A stretch of 6,364 nt of DNA, from NCBI GenBank assembly GCA_001798565.1, contig MGSR01000144.1, forward strand, positions 1-6,364, given 5' to 3'. Below are positions 1 to 5,862 of this stretch, one piece after another (positions within the stretch are counted from its first letter, which is position 1; each line of letters opens with the position of its first letter). A program made the position numbers and the translations under genes. The notes under the pieces are model-generated. The model was not told the DNA's origin. It did not search any database and saw only the letters and a list, made by a program, of their open reading frames with translations. Source of the stretch: Deltaproteobacteria bacterium RIFCSPLOWO2_12_FULL_60_16 (GTDB lineage: Bacteria > Desulfobacterota > Binatia > UBA9968).

Positions 1-31
1 TATCACAACGGCCCCCCGCAGGGAAGATGGC

Positions 32-62
32 CGAGCGGGAAATTCCACTTTCCCTCCGCTCG
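32..62. other. Strong hairpin upstream of the GAPDH-like gene
   Basis: Arms CGAGC (32-36) plus GGGAAA (37-42) pair with TTTCCC (49-54) plus GCTCG (58-62). This gives an 11-bp stem with a 3-nt bulge at 55-57 and a 6-nt loop. No T-run follows on either strand, so it is not a clear intrinsic terminator. It lies just before the -10-like box at 67-72. It may end an upstream transcript that starts outside the window, or be a protein-binding dyad. Confidence 0.5.
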
Positions 63-66
63 AAAG

Positions 67-72
67 TATAGT
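67..72 (+). promoter_or_regulatory. Possible -10 box for the GAPDH-like gene
   Basis: TATAGT matches the sigma-70 -10 consensus at five of six positions and lies 31 nt before the ATG at 104. No good -35 hexamer sits 16-18 nt upstream, so this is a weak call. A GGGAG Shine-Dalgarno-like run at 86-90 is 13 nt from the ATG, which is longer than usual. Confidence 0.3.
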
Positions 73-103
73 ATATGAAAACCAAGGGAGCGAGTGGCTG
101 AAG

Positions 104-1168
104 ATGGGAAAGAAGATAGTGCACGTTGTCGGGACCGGGACCATCGGGGAGCCCCTGATCGGCATCCTTTCCACCTTCCGCGAGCCCTTTGGGATCGACG
201 AGATTACCTTCCATAAGCGGACCCCCCTGCTCACCGACCGATCCAAGGTCCAAGTCCTTGGAAAAAAGGGGGCGAAACTTTGCGTCGACAAGGAGCGCTG
301 GGAAAAATTCAAAGAAATGGGGATGGAACCGCACTACGAGACGGAGGAGGCGATTGACCGGGCCGCCGTGGTGATCGACTGCACCCCGGTCGGCAACGAA
401 AACAAGCAGAAGTACTACAGCCGCTACACCGGGAACGGCCGGGGATTCATCGCCCAGGGAAGCGAGTTCGGCTTCGGCAAGATGTACGCGCGAGGGATCA
501 ACGACGAGGCCCTGAAACGAGGCGGCGACCAGTTCATCCAGGTGGTGAGCTGCAACACGCACAACTTAGCGGTGCTGATCGATTCCATCGCTCTGGGGCC
601 GGAAAAGGAAAACAACCTGCAGGAAGGGCGCTTCGTTTGCATGCGGCGGGCCAACGATCTGAGCCAGGAGGGAGAGTTCATTCCTGCTCCCGAGGTGGGC
701 AAGCACGACGACCCCCGCTTCGGCACGCACCAGGGCAGGGACGCTCACTATCTTTTCAAGACGCTGGATCTGGATCTGGACATCTATTCGTCGGCGCTCA
801 AGCTGAACACCCAGTACATGCACACGATCTATTTCGACCTGCAGCTGCGTCGCGGCATCACGATCGAGGAGGTCCGGCGGAGACTCAACGCCAACGGCAG
901 GGTCGCCCTGACGAATAAAAAATCGTCCGCGGCGGTTTTCTCATTTGGCAGGGACCACGGGATTTTCGGCCGCATCCTCAATCAGACCGTCATCGTCTCT
1001 CAGAGCCTTGCCCTCAAGGGAGAGCGAGAGGTGGTCGGGATGTGCTTTACTCCCCAGGACGGCAACTCCCTGCTGAGCAGCCTCTCTGCGACGCTCTGGT
1101 TCCTCCATCCCGATTCGTACGAGGAGCGGCTCAAGGCTCTAAAGTCCTACTTCTTCAATGAAATTTAG
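104..1168 (+). CDS. Archaeal-type (type II) glyceraldehyde-3-phosphate dehydrogenase-like protein
   Basis: A 354-aa cytoplasmic NAD(P)-dependent dehydrogenase related to archaeal type II GAPDH. That family oxidises glyceraldehyde 3-phosphate with phosphate to 1,3-bisphosphoglycerate. The sequence shows an N-terminal Rossmann turn GTGTIG (residues 10-15), then IDCTP (91-95) and AQGSEFG (117-123). The catalytic-cysteine motif SCNT follows with C150, then an RR pair at 181-182, a THQGRD segment (208-213) aligning with the archaeal HHGPD histidine region, and an MH at 239-240. Archaeal enzymes usually read SCNTTGLCR; here the cysteine is followed by THNLAV, so the residues after C150 have changed and the true substrate may differ. 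The length is slightly above the roughly 335-340 aa of archaeal GAPDH. ATG 104 is preferred because the Rossmann fold starts at residue 4, although its Shine-Dalgarno is distant. The gene stands alone on its strand and converges on the DUF192 gene. The fold and family are fairly sure; the exact reaction is not. Confidence 0.75.
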   Translation: MGKKIVHVVGTGTIGEPLIGILSTFREPFGIDEITFHKRTPLLTDRSKVQVLGKKGAKLCVDKERWEKFKEMGMEPHYETEEAIDRAAVVIDCTPVGNENKQKYYSRYTGNGRGFIAQGSEFGFGKMYARGINDEALKRGGDQFIQVVSCNTHNLAVLIDSIALGPEKENNLQEGRFVCMRRANDLSQEGEFIPAPEVGKHDDPRFGTHQGRDAHYLFKTLDLDLDIYSSALKLNTQYMHTIYFDLQLRRGITIEEVRRRLNANGRVALTNKKSSAAVFSFGRDHGIFGRILNQTVIVSQSLALKGEREVVGMCFTPQDGNSLLSSLSATLWFLHPDSYEERLKALKSYFFNEI

Positions 1169-1251
1169 TTCAAAGGTTCAAGAGTTTAAAAGTTAAAGGG
1201 TTACCCCTCTATCCCCGAACCCTTGAACCTTGAACCCTTAAACCCTTTAAC
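1168..1251. repeat. Two inverted octamer arrays forming a long hairpin; possible bidirectional terminator
   Basis: On the + strand four octamers run head to tail: GTTCAAAG (1168-1175), GTTCAAGA (1176-1183), GTTTAAAA (1184-1191) and GTTAAAGG (1192-1199), then GTTA. On the - strand the same kind of unit runs from 1251 down: GTTAAAGG (1251-1244), GTTTAAGG (1243-1236), the heptamer GTTCAAG (1235-1229), GTTCAAGG (1228-1221) and GTTCGGGG (1220-1213). The arrays face each other across a short CT-rich spacer and could pair as an imperfect stem of about 33 bp. The last base of the GAPDH-like stop codon, and the last codon and stop of the DUF192 gene, lie inside array units. The position between two converging genes suits a bidirectional terminator, though there is no classic GC stem with a T-tail. 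Confidence 0.6.
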
Positions 1252-1717
1252 CTCTAATAGAGTCCAGCGATATTCCCTCGAAGCGCACGGCGTTGCCTGT
1301 CTCTATGCCCTTCTGCCGGGAGAGCCCGCCTTTAACCTCCAGCACAAACTGGCTGGGCGCGGCTACGGACAACGAGGCGGTCGAGAAGGGCGCCGCCTGG
1401 TGAACAATGCCGGCAATCCTTAAGTCGCTGCCGATAAAGATGATATCCAGAGAGATAGGCGTATTCTTCATCCAAAAGGACTGTGCTGCCGGAGACGGGA
1501 ACAGAAACAACATGCCCCGGTCGTCGCCGAGCTCGTTGCGGTACTGAAGCCCGAGAACCCTCTTGGCCGGGGTATCGGCAACCTCCACTTTGAATGCCAG
1601 CTCTGCGCCGCTCCGGGTCGAGACCACAACGCGCGGGCCGGGACGACAACCGGCAATGACGAGGGGTAAGAGCAGAAAAAAAACCGCCCGCAGCCAGTTG
1701 CGCTTGCGACACCGCAT
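1247..1717 (-). CDS. DUF192 family lipoprotein
   Basis: A 156-aa predicted lipoprotein of the DUF192 family, which is small, mostly exported and of unknown biochemical role. The N-terminus has basic residues (RCRKR), a hydrophobic core (residues 9-22) and a lipobox VIAGC ending at C24, so it should be lipid-anchored on the outer face of the inner membrane or sent to the outer membrane. Family motifs follow in order: GLQYR (56-60), RGMLFLF (67-73), FWMKNT (81-86), SLDIIFI (89-95) and a C-terminal VLEVKGG (125-131). The frame is open up to an ATG at 1759, but the ATG at 1717 is chosen. It has an AAGGAG Shine-Dalgarno 7 nt upstream and places the basic region directly before the hydrophobic core. 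The 3' end runs into the octamer array. The gene is single and divergent from the iron-sulfur oxidoreductase. Confidence 0.9.
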   Translation of the reverse strand: MRCRKRNWLRAVFFLLLPLVIAGCRPGPRVVVSTRSGAELAFKVEVADTPAKRVLGLQYRNELGDDRGMLFLFPSPAAQSFWMKNTPISLDIIFIGSDLRIAGIVHQAAPFSTASLSVAAPSQFVLEVKGGLSRQKGIETGNAVRFEGISLDSIRG

Positions 1718-1724
1718 CACCGGT

Positions 1725-1730
1725 CTCCTT
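1725..1730 (-). promoter_or_regulatory. Shine-Dalgarno fixing the start of the DUF192 gene
   Basis: Reading the - strand, AAGGAG lies 7 nt before the ATG at 1717. The in-frame ATG at 1759 has no comparable site and would add 14 residues ahead of the signal peptide. Confidence 0.7.
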
Positions 1731-1741
1731 GAAAACAACTC

Positions 1742-1747
1742 TATTAT
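1742..1747 (+). promoter_or_regulatory. -10-like box close to the oxidoreductase start (possible leaderless transcript)
   Basis: TATTAT matches the -10 consensus at five of six positions and ends 5 nt before the ATG at 1753, so a transcript begun here would start at or near that ATG. No -35 element is visible at the right distance, and no Shine-Dalgarno precedes either candidate ATG (1753 or 1783). This is suggestive only. Confidence 0.25.
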
Positions 1748-1752
1748 GACAT

Positions 1753-3813
1753 ATGGCATATGGCAAATACGCGCCCGCCGATATGATAACCCCTGTTCTT
1801 CTCACGCTGATCCTGGTTGCCGCTCTCGGCCTTTTCGGCTTTACGCTCTATCGCCGTTTTCTCCTGCTCAAAGCGGCCGGCGCCGACGCCCGCTTTGATC
1901 GTCTGGGAGAGAGAATCCGCGGGGTTCTGCTCTATGCCTTCGGCCAGAAAAAATTCCTGACGGGCGAGCAGCCCGCCGGTCTGATGCACTTCCTGATCTT
2001 CTGGGGCTTCATGGTGATCTCCGCCCGCACCCTTACGCTTTTCGCGCAGGGATACGATCCCCACTTTTATCTGCCCGGCCTCCATCCGGCCGGCTTGGGC
2101 GGACCCTACCTCCTGCTCAAGGATCTCGTAGAGGTCGGCGTCATCCTGGCGGTGCTGATAGCCCTGTACCGATGGCTGCTCTCGCGCCCCGCGCGGCTTT
2201 TCGGTTTTAAGCCGGCCGAGAACCGACTGGCGGGACAGTCGCATTGGGAGGCGCTGGTTATTCTCCTTTTTATTCTCGGCTTGATGGTCACGGATTTTCT
2301 TTACGACGGCGGGCGCTTCGTTTTGGAGTCTGATCCGCTTACCCTCCTGGAGAAGCGCTGGAGCATCGTCAGCAGCGGCGTGGGGCTTCTCTTAAGCGGC
2401 ATGGGCCCCGCCGCCGTAGGCGTCGTGCGCGACGCTGCGTGGTGGATCCATATTCTCATCATCCTCACCTTTCTCAACCTGTTGCCGCGCTCCAAACACT
2501 TCCACATCATCACCGCGATACCCAACGTATTCTTTCGCAAGCTGGAACCGGCAGGCGCGCTGAGCTTCATGGATCTGGAAAAGACCGAGACCTACGGCAC
2601 GTCGCGCATGAGCCAGTTCACCTGGAAGCAGATCCTGGACATGTACAGCTGCACGGAATGCGGGCGTTGCGCCTCCGTATGTCCGGCCACCGCCAGCGGC
2701 AAGCCCCTGGCGCCGCGCCAGCTCCTGCTCGATCTCCGGGACCGCCTCTACAGCCGGGAAAGGGAGCTGCTGCAAAAGACGGACGGTCAGGGCGGCGAGG
2801 GCAATGATGGCGTGATTGTCGGCGACAACCTCATCCACGACGACGTCCTCTGGTCGTGCACCACCTGCCGCGCCTGCGAAGAGGCCTGCCCGGTGCTCAT
2901 CGAATACGTGGACAAGATCGTCGATATGCGGCGCCACCTGGTTCAGGAGGAGGCCCGCTTCCCGTCCGCTCTGAACCGCGCCTTCAAGGGCATGGAGACC
3001 CAGAGCAACCCATGGGCCATCGGCCAGGAGAATCGCGACAGCTGGGCCGAAGGGCTCGAGGTGCCGCGCCTGTCGGATCACCCGGATGCCGAGTATCTCT
3101 ACTACGTAGGCTGCGCGGGCTCTTTCGACGACCGCAGTAAGAAAACCACCCTGGCGATGGTCAAGATCCTGAAAAAGGCGGGGATTAACTTTGCCGTCCT
3201 GGGGAAGGAAGAGCTGTGCAACGGGGAGACCGCCCGGCGGATCGGCAACGAGTACCTGTTCCAGACGATGGCCCAGGCGTTGATCGAGGTCCTTAACAAT
3301 TACCGGTTCAAAAAAATTCTCACCAATTGTCCCCACTGCTTCAACACTTTAAAGAACGAATACCCTCAATTCGGCGGCAACTACGAGGTCATCCACGCCG
3401 CCGAGTTCGTGCACGGCCTGATCCGGCAAGGAAAAATCGCCCTGCCCGGCGAGCTCCCCGGCAAGGTCACTTACCACGATTCCTGCTATTACGGCCGCTA
3501 CAATCAGATCTATGACGCGCCGCGGGAGGTGATCCGGCAGATCCGCGGAGCCCAGCTCCAGGAGATGAAGCACTGCCGCCACGACGCGATGTGCTGCGGC
3601 GCGGGCGGGGGATGGATGTGGATGGAAGAGCCGAAGGACAAACGGGTCAATTACATCCGGGTGGAGCAGGCGCTCGAGACCGGCCCGGACGTCGTCGCCG
3701 TCTCCTGCCCCTACTGCATGATCATGATGGAGGACGGACTCAAGGCCAAGGGCATGGACGAGCAGGTAAAAACACTGGACGTCATAGAGCTGGTGGAACG
3801 GGCAATGAAGTGA
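1753..3813 (+). CDS. Membrane-bound CCG-domain iron-sulfur oxidoreductase (EtfAB:quinone oxidoreductase-like, HdrD-related)
   Basis: A 686-aa inner-membrane protein with three parts. Residues about 12-255 form a NarI-like membrane domain with several hydrophobic helices; H79 (in LMHFLIFWGF), H233, H249 and H251 are candidate haem b ligands. Residues about 297-395 carry two 4Fe-4S motifs, C300/C303/C306/C310 and C369/C372/C375/C379, each followed by Pro. The C-terminal half has two HdrB/HdrD-type cysteine-rich (CCG) modules: C454, C489, C526/C529 and then C578, C614-C615-G, C652/C655. This architecture matches the proteins proposed in fatty-acid-degrading and syntrophic bacteria to pass electrons from EtfAB to (methyl)menaquinone (called EMO). 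Electrons from acyl-CoA dehydrogenases would go through the flavoprotein and these clusters to the membrane quinone. No etfAB genes lie in the window. An in-frame TGA at 1747 limits the start to ATG 1753 or ATG 1783. Neither has a Shine-Dalgarno, and 1783 would begin directly at the first helix. The family is confident; the redox partner is inferred. Confidence 0.88.
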   Translation: MAYGKYAPADMITPVLLTLILVAALGLFGFTLYRRFLLLKAAGADARFDRLGERIRGVLLYAFGQKKFLTGEQPAGLMHFLIFWGFMVISARTLTLFAQGYDPHFYLPGLHPAGLGGPYLLLKDLVEVGVILAVLIALYRWLLSRPARLFGFKPAENRLAGQSHWEALVILLFILGLMVTDFLYDGGRFVLESDPLTLLEKRWSIVSSGVGLLLSGMGPAAVGVVRDAAWWIHILIILTFLNLLPRSKHFHIITAIPNVFFRKLEPAGALSFMDLEKTETYGTSRMSQFTWKQILDMYSCTECGRCASVCPATASGKPLAPRQLLLDLRDRLYSRERELLQKTDGQGGEGNDGVIVGDNLIHDDVLWSCTTCRACEEACPVLIEYVDKIVDMRRHLVQEEARFPSALNRAFKGMETQSNPWAIGQENRDSWAEGLEVPRLSDHPDAEYLYYVGCAGSFDDRSKKTTLAMVKILKKAGINFAVLGKEELCNGETARRIGNEYLFQTMAQALIEVLNNYRFKKILTNCPHCFNTLKNEYPQFGGNYEVIHAAEFVHGLIRQGKIALPGELPGKVTYHDSCYYGRYNQIYDAPREVIRQIRGAQLQEMKHCRHDAMCCGAGGGWMWMEEPKDKRVNYIRVEQALETGPDVVAVSCPYCMIMMEDGLKAKGMDEQVKTLDVIELVERAMK

Positions 3814-3890
3814 TCTGCCTTTCAGGGAGGCCGGTCAAAAAGGGAACGCTCGGGGACCTGGCTCGCTCCCCGAAAGCAGTAGGATCGCTT

Positions 3891-3979
3891 GGGGGCTAAC
3901 CTCGCGCGGCCAAAGCAATAGTTCGGTGGGCTCTTTGAACCTGCACGACTGGTGCTTTGGCCTTGCTCAGCGAGCCCCC
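3891..3979. repeat. Nested inverted repeat / long stem-loop
   Basis: An outer perfect pair GGGGGCT (3891-3897) with AGCCCCC (3973-3979) encloses an inner perfect 10-bp pair GGCCAAAGCA (3908-3917) with TGCTTTGGCC (3953-3962). The two stems are separated by a symmetric internal loop of 10 nt on each side. The apical loop is 35 nt. There is no T-tract after it on either strand, so a terminator is unlikely. Two in-register stems suggest a folded RNA or an element end. Confidence 0.55.
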
Positions 3980-4013
3980 TCGCTCTTGGAGTGGAACGCC
4001 GGGGGCGGATCGA

Positions 4014-4088
4014 AAGATCGATGCACCAGACGTAGAGGTTCAAGCGTATCAACGGTACAGCGTACCCGGACTCTATTGCATCGATCTT
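4014..4088. repeat. 12-bp perfect inverted repeat
   Basis: AAGATCGATGCA (4014-4025) is the exact reverse complement of TGCATCGATCTT (4077-4088), with 51 nt between. The right arm is also the core of the 32-bp direct repeat, so its second copy at 4228-4238 offers an alternative 11-bp partner. Confidence 0.55.
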
Positions 4089-4254
4089 GAGACACGCCTC
4101 CGGCGGCAGACTTCGCAGAGAGACCGAGGGGAGCGCGAGTGAGGCTGCGGACGTAGAGACGAAAAGGTTCGGTTAAAGCACCGCTCCATCGGCCGCAGCC
4201 GAAAGCGCGTTCCCCGAGGGAGCTATGGCATCGATCTTGAGAGACGCCTCCGGC
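4073..4254. repeat. 32-bp direct repeat pair at an exact 150-bp period
   Basis: Copies at 4073-4104 and 4223-4254 agree at 30 of 32 bases. The two differences are at 4077/4227 and 4092/4242. The core reads GCATCGATCTTGAGA and then ACGCCTCCGGC after one variable base. The period is 150 bases, a multiple of three, so both copies encode almost the same peptide (IDLE followed by T or R, then RLR) in one + frame. A stop at 4140-4142 separates them, and both base differences change amino acids in that frame. Confidence 0.65.
4143..4200. repeat. 8-bp perfect inverted repeat within the 150-bp unit
   Basis: GGCTGCGG (4143-4150) pairs exactly with CCGCAGCC (4193-4200) around a 42-nt loop. It lies between the two direct-repeat copies and adds to the picture of a folded element. 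Confidence 0.4.
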
Positions 4255-4295
4255 CGTAAGCGCCCCTCCGACAGGTGAGCCTTTTTCAGCGGATC

Positions 4296-5075
4296 TTACC
4301 CTTGGTAACCCAGCCGTTTGGACAGCTCCGTCCCGCCTTTGAGAATCATCGGCACGATCTCTTTATGAAGCCGGTCGTGACTCAAGCGGTGCGCCGGCCC
4401 GGCGATAGCCAGGCTCCCCACCAGGGTTCTGGTATAGTCATGGATGGGCACCGCAACGCACACGACCTCGTCGATAAATTCTCCCTGCTCCACCGCGTAA
4501 CCCGCTTCGCTCACCTGCTTGACCTGCTCCAGCAGCTGGCGCCGCTCGACAATCGTCTTGTCGGTAAAACGCTCGAGCCTCTCGGGCAGGCCCTGGCTCA
4601 ATCCTTCCTCGGAGTCGAACGCCAGGTAGACCTTTCCCGGCGCCGTGCAGTGCAGGGGCAGCGTGGTGCCAAGAAACGACACAACCCGGACAGCGCTGCG
4701 GGCCTCCTCAAAGTCCAGAGGGATGATCGCCGCGCCCTTTCTGATAGCGACAAAAGAGCTCTCCTTAGCGTTCTTGATGAGCTCCTCCAATGTGGACTTG
4801 GCCTGGAGGAGAAAACCCATCTGCTGCATGTAGGTCTGACCCAACTGCAGGCAATGAAGACCCAGCCGGTAGTTCTCAGTAGCCCGGTTTTGCTCGATGT
4901 AACCGCGGGCCTCGAGAGTCGCCAGCAGACGAAAAACGTTGTTTTTATGGAGCTTCAGTCTCTTGCTCAGCTCGGTGACCCCGATCTCATCCACGCTGCC
5001 GTGAAACTGCTCCAGCACATCGAGCGCGTGGGAAACCGACTGGATAACGTAATTTGATTTTTCTCTCCGCACCAT
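4296..5075 (-). CDS. IclR family transcriptional regulator
   Basis: A 259-aa DNA-binding regulator of normal length for the family. Residues about 11-64 form the N-terminal winged helix-turn-helix: SVSHALDVLEQF, then TELSKRLKLHKNNVFRLLAT as the recognition helices, then LEARGYIEQ as the wing. Residues about 80-255 match the IclR effector-binding domain, with CTAPGKVYLAF (143-153) and an AGYAVEQGEF segment in the pattern that bears the small-molecule pocket. IclR proteins usually act as dimers or tetramers that sense organic acids or aromatic and sugar-derived metabolites; the effector cannot be read here. The start at 5075 has a strong GGAGGAG Shine-Dalgarno only a few bases upstream. It lies 114 bp downstream of the transaldolase gene on the same strand, with its own promoter-like sequence in that gap, so it may be transcribed both alone and by read-through. 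Confidence 0.93.
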   Translation of the reverse strand: MVRREKSNYVIQSVSHALDVLEQFHGSVDEIGVTELSKRLKLHKNNVFRLLATLEARGYIEQNRATENYRLGLHCLQLGQTYMQQMGFLLQAKSTLEELIKNAKESSFVAIRKGAAIIPLDFEEARSAVRVVSFLGTTLPLHCTAPGKVYLAFDSEEGLSQGLPERLERFTDKTIVERRQLLEQVKQVSEAGYAVEQGEFIDEVVCVAVPIHDYTRTLVGSLAIAGPAHRLSHDRLHKEIVPMILKGGTELSKRLGYQG

Positions 5076-5100
5076 ATCTCCTCCAATAAAAGAGATGACC

Positions 5101-5112
5101 TACCTTAGGGTA
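5101..5112. promoter_or_regulatory. Near-palindrome in the IclR leader (possible autoregulatory operator)
   Basis: TACCTTAGGGTA has TACC/GGTA arms and differs from its own reverse complement at one symmetric pair of positions. It lies between the predicted promoter and the Shine-Dalgarno of the IclR gene. IclR proteins often repress themselves, so this is a possible operator, but there is no direct evidence for it. Confidence 0.25.
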
Positions 5113-5148
5113 CGACCCGTGATAAGGTTGGAGGCAAAAAAGCGTTTT

Positions 5149-5178
5149 AATCTAGCTCAGGCAGCGGAGAGTTGTCAA
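5149..5178 (-). promoter_or_regulatory. Sigma-70-like promoter for the IclR gene
   Basis: On the - strand a perfect -35 TTGACA (5178-5173) is followed after 18 nt by TAGATT (5154-5149), a four-of-six -10. Transcription would start near 5142, leaving a leader of about 65 nt. It begins about 12 bp after the transaldolase stop codon. Confidence 0.55.
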
Positions 5179-5189
5179 ACGGTGGTTGA

Positions 5190-5840
5190 TTAGAACTTAT
5201 TCGGGACTTTTTCCCAGTCTTTCAGAAACCTTTCGACCCCGATGTCGGTCAAAGGGTGCTGGGCCAGCTGTTTGATTACCGCAAATGGCATCGTCGCGAC
5301 ATGGGCTCCCATCAGAGCCGCAGTCAAGACGTGAATGGGATTGCGAATACTCGCGACCAGGACTTCGGTCGTGAACTTATAGTTGGCGTAAATCTTGACG
5401 ATCTGCCCGATCACATCCATGCCGCTCTGGGAAACGTCGTCCAGGCGGCCGACAAAGGGGCTGATATAGGCGGCCCCGGCCTTAGCGGCGAGAAGCGCCT
5501 GCACGGGAGAGAAGCACAGGGTTACGTTGGTCTTGATGCCTCTTTCCCCGAGGAGCCTGACGGCTTTCAATCCCTCGGTGGTCATGGGAACTTTCACCAC
5601 GACGTTTTTCCCGTAGCGAACCAGCCCCTCTCCTTCCCGCGCCATCCCCGCCGCGTCCCGGCTGACCGTCTCGAGGCTTACCGGCCCGGCCACCAGGGAA
5701 CAGATCTCGCCGACGACTTCGCCAAATCCCCGTCCGGTCTTGGCGATCAGCGATGGATTTGTGGTCACTCCGTCGATGAGGCCGAGGCTATGAGCTTCCC
5801 GGATCTCCTGGATATCGGCACTGTCGATGAAAAACTTCAT
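5190..5840 (-). CDS. tal: Transaldolase, short (TalC/FSA-type)
   Basis: A 216-aa class I aldolase, the length typical of the small TalC / fructose-6-phosphate aldolase subfamily. It would move a dihydroxyacetone unit between sugar phosphates in the non-oxidative pentose phosphate pathway, in the cytoplasm. Key residues are D6 (FIDSAD), N28 in GVTTNPS, and the Schiff-base lysine K83 in VVVKVP, with T107 in NVTL. Two positions separate true transaldolases from FSA: the FSA Gln59 position is Glu here (E57 in SLETV), and the FSA Tyr131 position is Phe here (F129 in [10 protein letters not shown]). Both favour transaldolase activity. The start has a Shine-Dalgarno, GGGAGGTGA, matching the 16S tail almost fully, with GGAGG 7 nt from the ATG. 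The gene is complete, divergent from the Rrf2 gene and followed by the IclR gene. Confidence 0.93.
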   Translation of the reverse strand: MKFFIDSADIQEIREAHSLGLIDGVTTNPSLIAKTGRGFGEVVGEICSLVAGPVSLETVSRDAAGMAREGEGLVRYGKNVVVKVPMTTEGLKAVRLLGERGIKTNVTLCFSPVQALLAAKAGAAYISPFVGRLDDVSQSGMDVIGQIVKIYANYKFTTEVLVASIRNPIHVLTAALMGAHVATMPFAVIKQLAQHPLTDIGVERFLKDWEKVPNKF

Positions 5841-5844
5841 AGCG

Positions 5845-5853
5845 TCACCTCCC
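5845..5853 (-). promoter_or_regulatory. Near-perfect Shine-Dalgarno of the transaldolase gene
   Basis: GGGAGGTGA on the - strand is complementary to the 16S rRNA 3' tail over eight bases. It fixes the start at 5840 and predicts strong translation. Confidence 0.75.
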
Positions 5854-5862
5854 GGCCTCTTC

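Larger units (their letters stand above)
3814..4295. other. Gene-free structured island between converging genes
   Basis: These 482 bases hold no gene I can support. Both flanking genes end here, so no neighbour needs a promoter in it. It is rich in exact short inverted repeats: CGGGGA/TCCCCG (3851-3856, 3867-3872), GGCTCGCT/AGCGAGCC (3860-3867, 3969-3976), CTCGGGGA/TCCCCGAG (3849-3856, 4211-4218) and GATC-GAAA-GATC (4008-4019). The larger elements are listed separately. It could be a structured RNA, a decayed mobile element or a dispersed intergenic repeat. Short open frames on both strands show no recognisable domain. Confidence 0.6.

Noticed and set aside
2392..3336. A 314-codon open frame on the - strand
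   Set aside because: It lies wholly opposite the oxidoreductase gene, whose cysteine motifs are unmistakable. The antisense product has no recognisable motif and is a high-GC shadow frame.
3817..3840. Terminator directly after the oxidoreductase stop (GCCT/AGGC)
   Set aside because: The stem has four pairs and is followed by an A-run rather than a T-run on the + strand.
3894..3962. Integron attC site, suggested by GGCTAAC near a long inverted repeat
   Set aside because: The box does not fit the RYYYAAC core, no matching GTTRRRY partner sits at the other end, and there is no cassette or integrase.
3822..4052. A 76-codon - strand frame in the gene-free island
   Set aside because: No Shine-Dalgarno or recognisable domain, a composition rich in Arg, Ser and Pro typical of non-coding high-GC DNA, and it runs through the inverted repeats.
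4023..4108. tRNA-like segment (GGTTCAAG near CCGGC)
   Set aside because: No acceptor stem, anticodon arm or T-arm can be paired in the right order.
4275..5057. A 260-codon open frame on the + strand
   Set aside because: It is antisense to the IclR gene over nearly its full length. The IclR frame has the conserved helix-turn-helix and a strong ribosome site, whereas this frame shows no domain.
5136..5148. Terminator after the transaldolase (AAAA-GCG-TTTT with a T-run on the - strand)
   Set aside because: The stem is only four A-T pairs, too weak for an intrinsic terminator, and it lies at the predicted transcription start of the IclR gene.
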